From: Alphaproteobacteria bacterium | Lineage (GTDB): Bacteria > Pseudomonadota > Alphaproteobacteria > Micavibrionales > Micavibrionaceae | Reading direction: 5' to 3' | Length of the DNA stretch: 64,000 nucleotides | NCBI GenBank assembly: GCA_017999645.1 | Contig: JAGNLJ010000005.1 | Span: 84,436-148,435, forward strand | Shown: positions 62,188 to 64,000 of the stretch, one piece after another | Layout: each line of letters starts with the position of its first letter | Numbering within the stretch: position 1 is the first letter of the stretch | Translations under genes and position numbers: made by a program | Notes under the pieces: generated by a model | What the model was told of the DNA's origin: nothing | Database searches by the model: none | What the model saw: only the letters and a program-made list of their open reading frames with translations

Positions 62188-62214
62188 TTTATAGAAATAG
62201 CGTGATTATGTCAA
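62188..62214 (-). promoter_or_regulatory. Candidate promoter of the double-HTH operon
   Basis: On the minus strand, TTGACA (62214-62209) and TATAAA (62193-62188) are separated by 15 bp, slightly short of ideal; the -10 box lies 27 bp before the ATG at 62161. Confidence 0.5.
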
Positions 62215-62242
62215 AAAAGGCATTTTTTAGGCCTTGGGGTGA

Positions 62243-62374
62243 GTACTCAATTTGCAGGATTTTGAGCCGAAAGACGCGCTTTTCGAGAACCGCCCCGCAG
62301 AATACATCGACGTATTTGAGGAGCGGAAGCGCAGAAAAGCGCGGCTTGCAGGCCAAAAGACTATAATTGAGTAC
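62243..62374. repeat. Structured element E, copy 2
   Basis: A 132-base element with perfect outer arms gtactcaatt (62243-62252) and aattgagtac (62365-62374). TTTTG pairs with CAAAA in the conserved linkers. A 14-bp stem with one mismatch joins 62271-62284 to 62334-62347. The 49-base loop (62285-62333) is nearly identical to that of copy 1. Stem arms differ between copies at positions that mostly keep pairing. It lies between the HTH operon and the PBP1A gene. Confidence 0.85.
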
Positions 62375-62439
62375 ACACTCTGCCTGTGCGCATGCTCATA
62401 ACTTGCTTATTCGTACATAACAGGCTAATCAGGCACACC

Positions 62440-64000
62440 ATGGCGCCCAGAAAACAGAAAAATAAATCAAAGAAATCAGCTAAAAACAGCAACAAAACAC
62501 CGTTTTTCAACACCTCGTCCTTTCTGGGCTGGGCTCTGAAATGGGCGTTCGTTGCGGCCCTTTGGGCGGGTATTTTCCTGGGTGCCCTCTGCGCCTGGTA
62601 CGCGCAGGAACTCCCCGACATCACGCAAAAAGCCAATTTCGAGCGCAAGAATTCCATCACGGTCAAGGCCGCCGACGGCTCGGTCATCGCACGCTACGGC
62701 GAAATTCGCGGCAACAGCATCACCGTCGAGGAAATGCCCGCGCACCTTATCTACGCCGTCCTCGCCATCGAGGACCGCCGCTTCTATACCCATTTCGGCA
62801 TCGACCCGTTCGGCCTCGTCCGCGCCATGGGCAAGAACGTCATTCATGGGCGCTACGTGCAGGGCGGCTCGACCATCACGCAGCAGCTCGCTAAAAACCT
62901 TTTCCTCTCGCAGGAGCGAACATTCAAAAGAAAAATCCAGGAAGCCATGCTCGCGCTCTGGCTCGAATATGAACTGACCAAAGACGAAATCCTCAGCGCC
63001 TATTTAAACCGCGTCTACATGGGCTCCGGCACTTACGGCGTCGATGCCGCAGCGCGCCTTTACTTTAATAAGGACATTAAGGACGTAAACTTACAGGAAG
63101 CCGCCAAGCTTGCCGGACTTCTGAAAGCCCCTTCGCGCTATTCACCGCTCAACAATCCCGGCCTCTCAAAGGAACGCGCAGACATCGTCCTCAACGCCAT
63201 GGTCGATGCAGGCTACATCGAAAAAGAAGACGCCGAGAATTTCACGAAAATCCCGCCGGTTCCGACACCGAAACCCACCGGCGGCAACGCCGAACGTTAT
63301 TTCTCCGACTGGGTCGTCGATGGCCTGGAAGATTTAATCGGCACACCGCAGGAAGACATTATCGTCGAAACGACAATGGATTCAAAAATCCAGCAAGCCG
63401 CGGAAGAAGCGCTGCTTAAGGCCATCCTCGAAAACGGCGAAGCCAAACAGATTTCTCAGGGCGCCGTCATCGCCATGCGTCCTGATGGCCGCGTCCTCGC
63501 CATGGTCGGTGGCCGCGATTACGCCGCCAGCCAGTTCAACCGCGCCGTCCAGGCCAAACGCCAGCCCGGCTCCTCATTCAAACCCTACGTCTATCTCGCC
63601 GCGCTTGAATATGGCCTGCGCCGCGATGATCTGTTCATGGATCAAAAAATCACGGAAGGAAAATACCGCCCGCAGAATTTCGGCGGCGAATATTACGGCG
63701 AAGTTCCCATGGGCGTCGCGCTGATGCTCTCGCTCAACACCGTCGCCTTCCAGATCGCCAAACTCGTCGGCCCGGAACACATCGTCGACACCGCGCGCCG
63801 CCTCGGCATCATCTCGCAGCTCAACCCCGATCTTTCCCTCGCGCTCGGCACCAACGAAGTCTCGCTGTTAGAGCACGCTACCGCCTACGCCGCGCTCGCA
63901 AATGGCGGCGGCTCCGTATTCCCCTACGCCATCACCAAAATCACCGGCAAGGACGGCACGCTTTATTACCAGAAACGCGAAGACCGCGCCCGTCGCCGCG
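62440..64000 (+). CDS. Penicillin-binding protein 1A (3' end outside window)
   Basis: The first 520 residues of a bifunctional peptidoglycan synthase. After a Lys/Ser/Asn-rich cytosolic tail comes one membrane helix (WAFVAALWAGIFLGALCAWY). The GT51 glycosyltransferase domain has EDRRFYTHFGIDPFG, GGSTITQQLAKNLFLSQERT, RKIQEAMLALWLE and AYLNRVYMGSGTYGVDAAA. The transpeptidase domain begins near residue 290, with the SxxK serine in RQPGSSFKPYVYLAALE. The gene is open to the window edge, so the KTG motif is not seen. The ATG at 62440 has no strong ribosome-binding site. Confidence 0.95.
   Translation, partial: MAPRKQKNKSKKSAKNSNKTPFFNTSSFLGWALKWAFVAALWAGIFLGALCAWYAQELPDITQKANFERKNSITVKAADGSVIARYGEIRGNSITVEEMPAHLIYAVLAIEDRRFYTHFGIDPFGLVRAMGKNVIHGRYVQGGSTITQQLAKNLFLSQERTFKRKIQEAMLALWLEYELTKDEILSAYLNRVYMGSGTYGVDAAARLYFNKDIKDVNLQEAAKLAGLLKAPSRYSPLNNPGLSKERADIVLNAMVDAGYIEKEDAENFTKIPPVPTPKPTGGNAERYFSDWVVDGLEDLIGTPQEDIIVETTMDSKIQQAAEEALLKAILENGEAKQISQGAVIAMRPDGRVLAMVGGRDYAASQFNRAVQAKRQPGSSFKPYVYLAALEYGLRRDDLFMDQKITEGKYRPQNFGGEYYGEVPMGVALMLSLNTVAFQIAKLVGPEHIVDTARRLGIISQLNPDLSLALGTNEVSLLEHATAYAALANGGGSVFPYAITKITGKDGTLYYQKREDRARRR

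Overview
This 64 kb window looks like chromosomal DNA of an alphaproteobacterium. The evidence is a MucR/Ros regulator, a MidA-Lgt pair, coaBC-dut, a 7Fe-type FdxA, the pair of TIGR02186 protein and TauE exporter, a TIGR03862 flavoprotein, and yajC-secD-secF followed by homologues of the complex I assembly factors NDUFAF3 and NDUFAF6. The compact, largely housekeeping gene content would fit a Micavibrio-like lineage, but that is a weak guess made without database searches. Most genes look GC-rich (rough estimate, mid-50s percent). A few stretches are visibly AT-richer: 20.0-21.7, 26.7-28.7, 34.0-36.2, 42.9-43.7, 54.4-55.1 and 60.5-62.2 kb. No rRNA, CRISPR array, prophage or insertion sequence with a transposase was seen.

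Layout. 0-5 kb: midA (cut by the window edge), lgt, ubiK, a YbjN protein, proC, a MucR variant lacking zinc ligands, tsaB and a nitroreductase. 5-13.4 kb: a degenerate polysaccharide deacetylase, nfu, a stress protein, the TIGR02186/TauE pair, trpS-murJ and ubiE. 13.5-20 kb: an Ala-rich membrane-anchored protein, coaBC-dut, a cysteine hydrolase, mutS (carrying an in-frame palindromic repeat) and a first OASS-like gene. 20-30.3 kb: an AT-rich probable acquisition, a degenerate PIG-L protein, an outer-membrane barrel, a flavoprotein, a methyltransferase, a glycosyltransferase, a phospho-site-less receiver protein and a translationally coupled luxR-luxI pair. 30.3-43.7 kb: tRNA-Ser(CGA), a ferredoxin/flavodoxin reductase, cysK, a tandem array of five small paralogues of unknown function, fdxA, a Y-family polymerase, a CBS-CGL transsulfuration operon, a pyrimidine-dimer glycosylase and trmFO. 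43.7-53.4 kb: a lipase-like hydrolase, sodB, the sec genes, an M23 peptidase-like lipoprotein, pcm and serS. 53.4-64 kb: N-formylglutamate amidohydrolase, lipB, tRNA-Leu(GAG), malic enzyme, mgtE, a three-gene operon of small proteins each with two LuxR-type HTH units, and a PBP1A cut by the window edge.

The most noteworthy items are: (1) the five-paralogue array at 34.06-36.23 kb; (2) the operon of three double-HTH proteins at 60.5-62.2 kb; (3) two copies, 44.46-44.60 and 62.24-62.37 kb, of a ~130-base element whose loop sequence is conserved while its stem arms differ by compensatory changes, plus a possible third copy beside tRNA-Leu; (4) the LuxR/LuxI pair next to a receiver whose phospho-acceptor Asp is Asn; and (5) several families of dispersed palindromes, one of them inserted in frame in mutS. 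Four proteins (deacetylase, PIG-L, receiver, MucR) have lost hallmark catalytic, phosphorylation or metal-binding residues while the reading frames stay intact.
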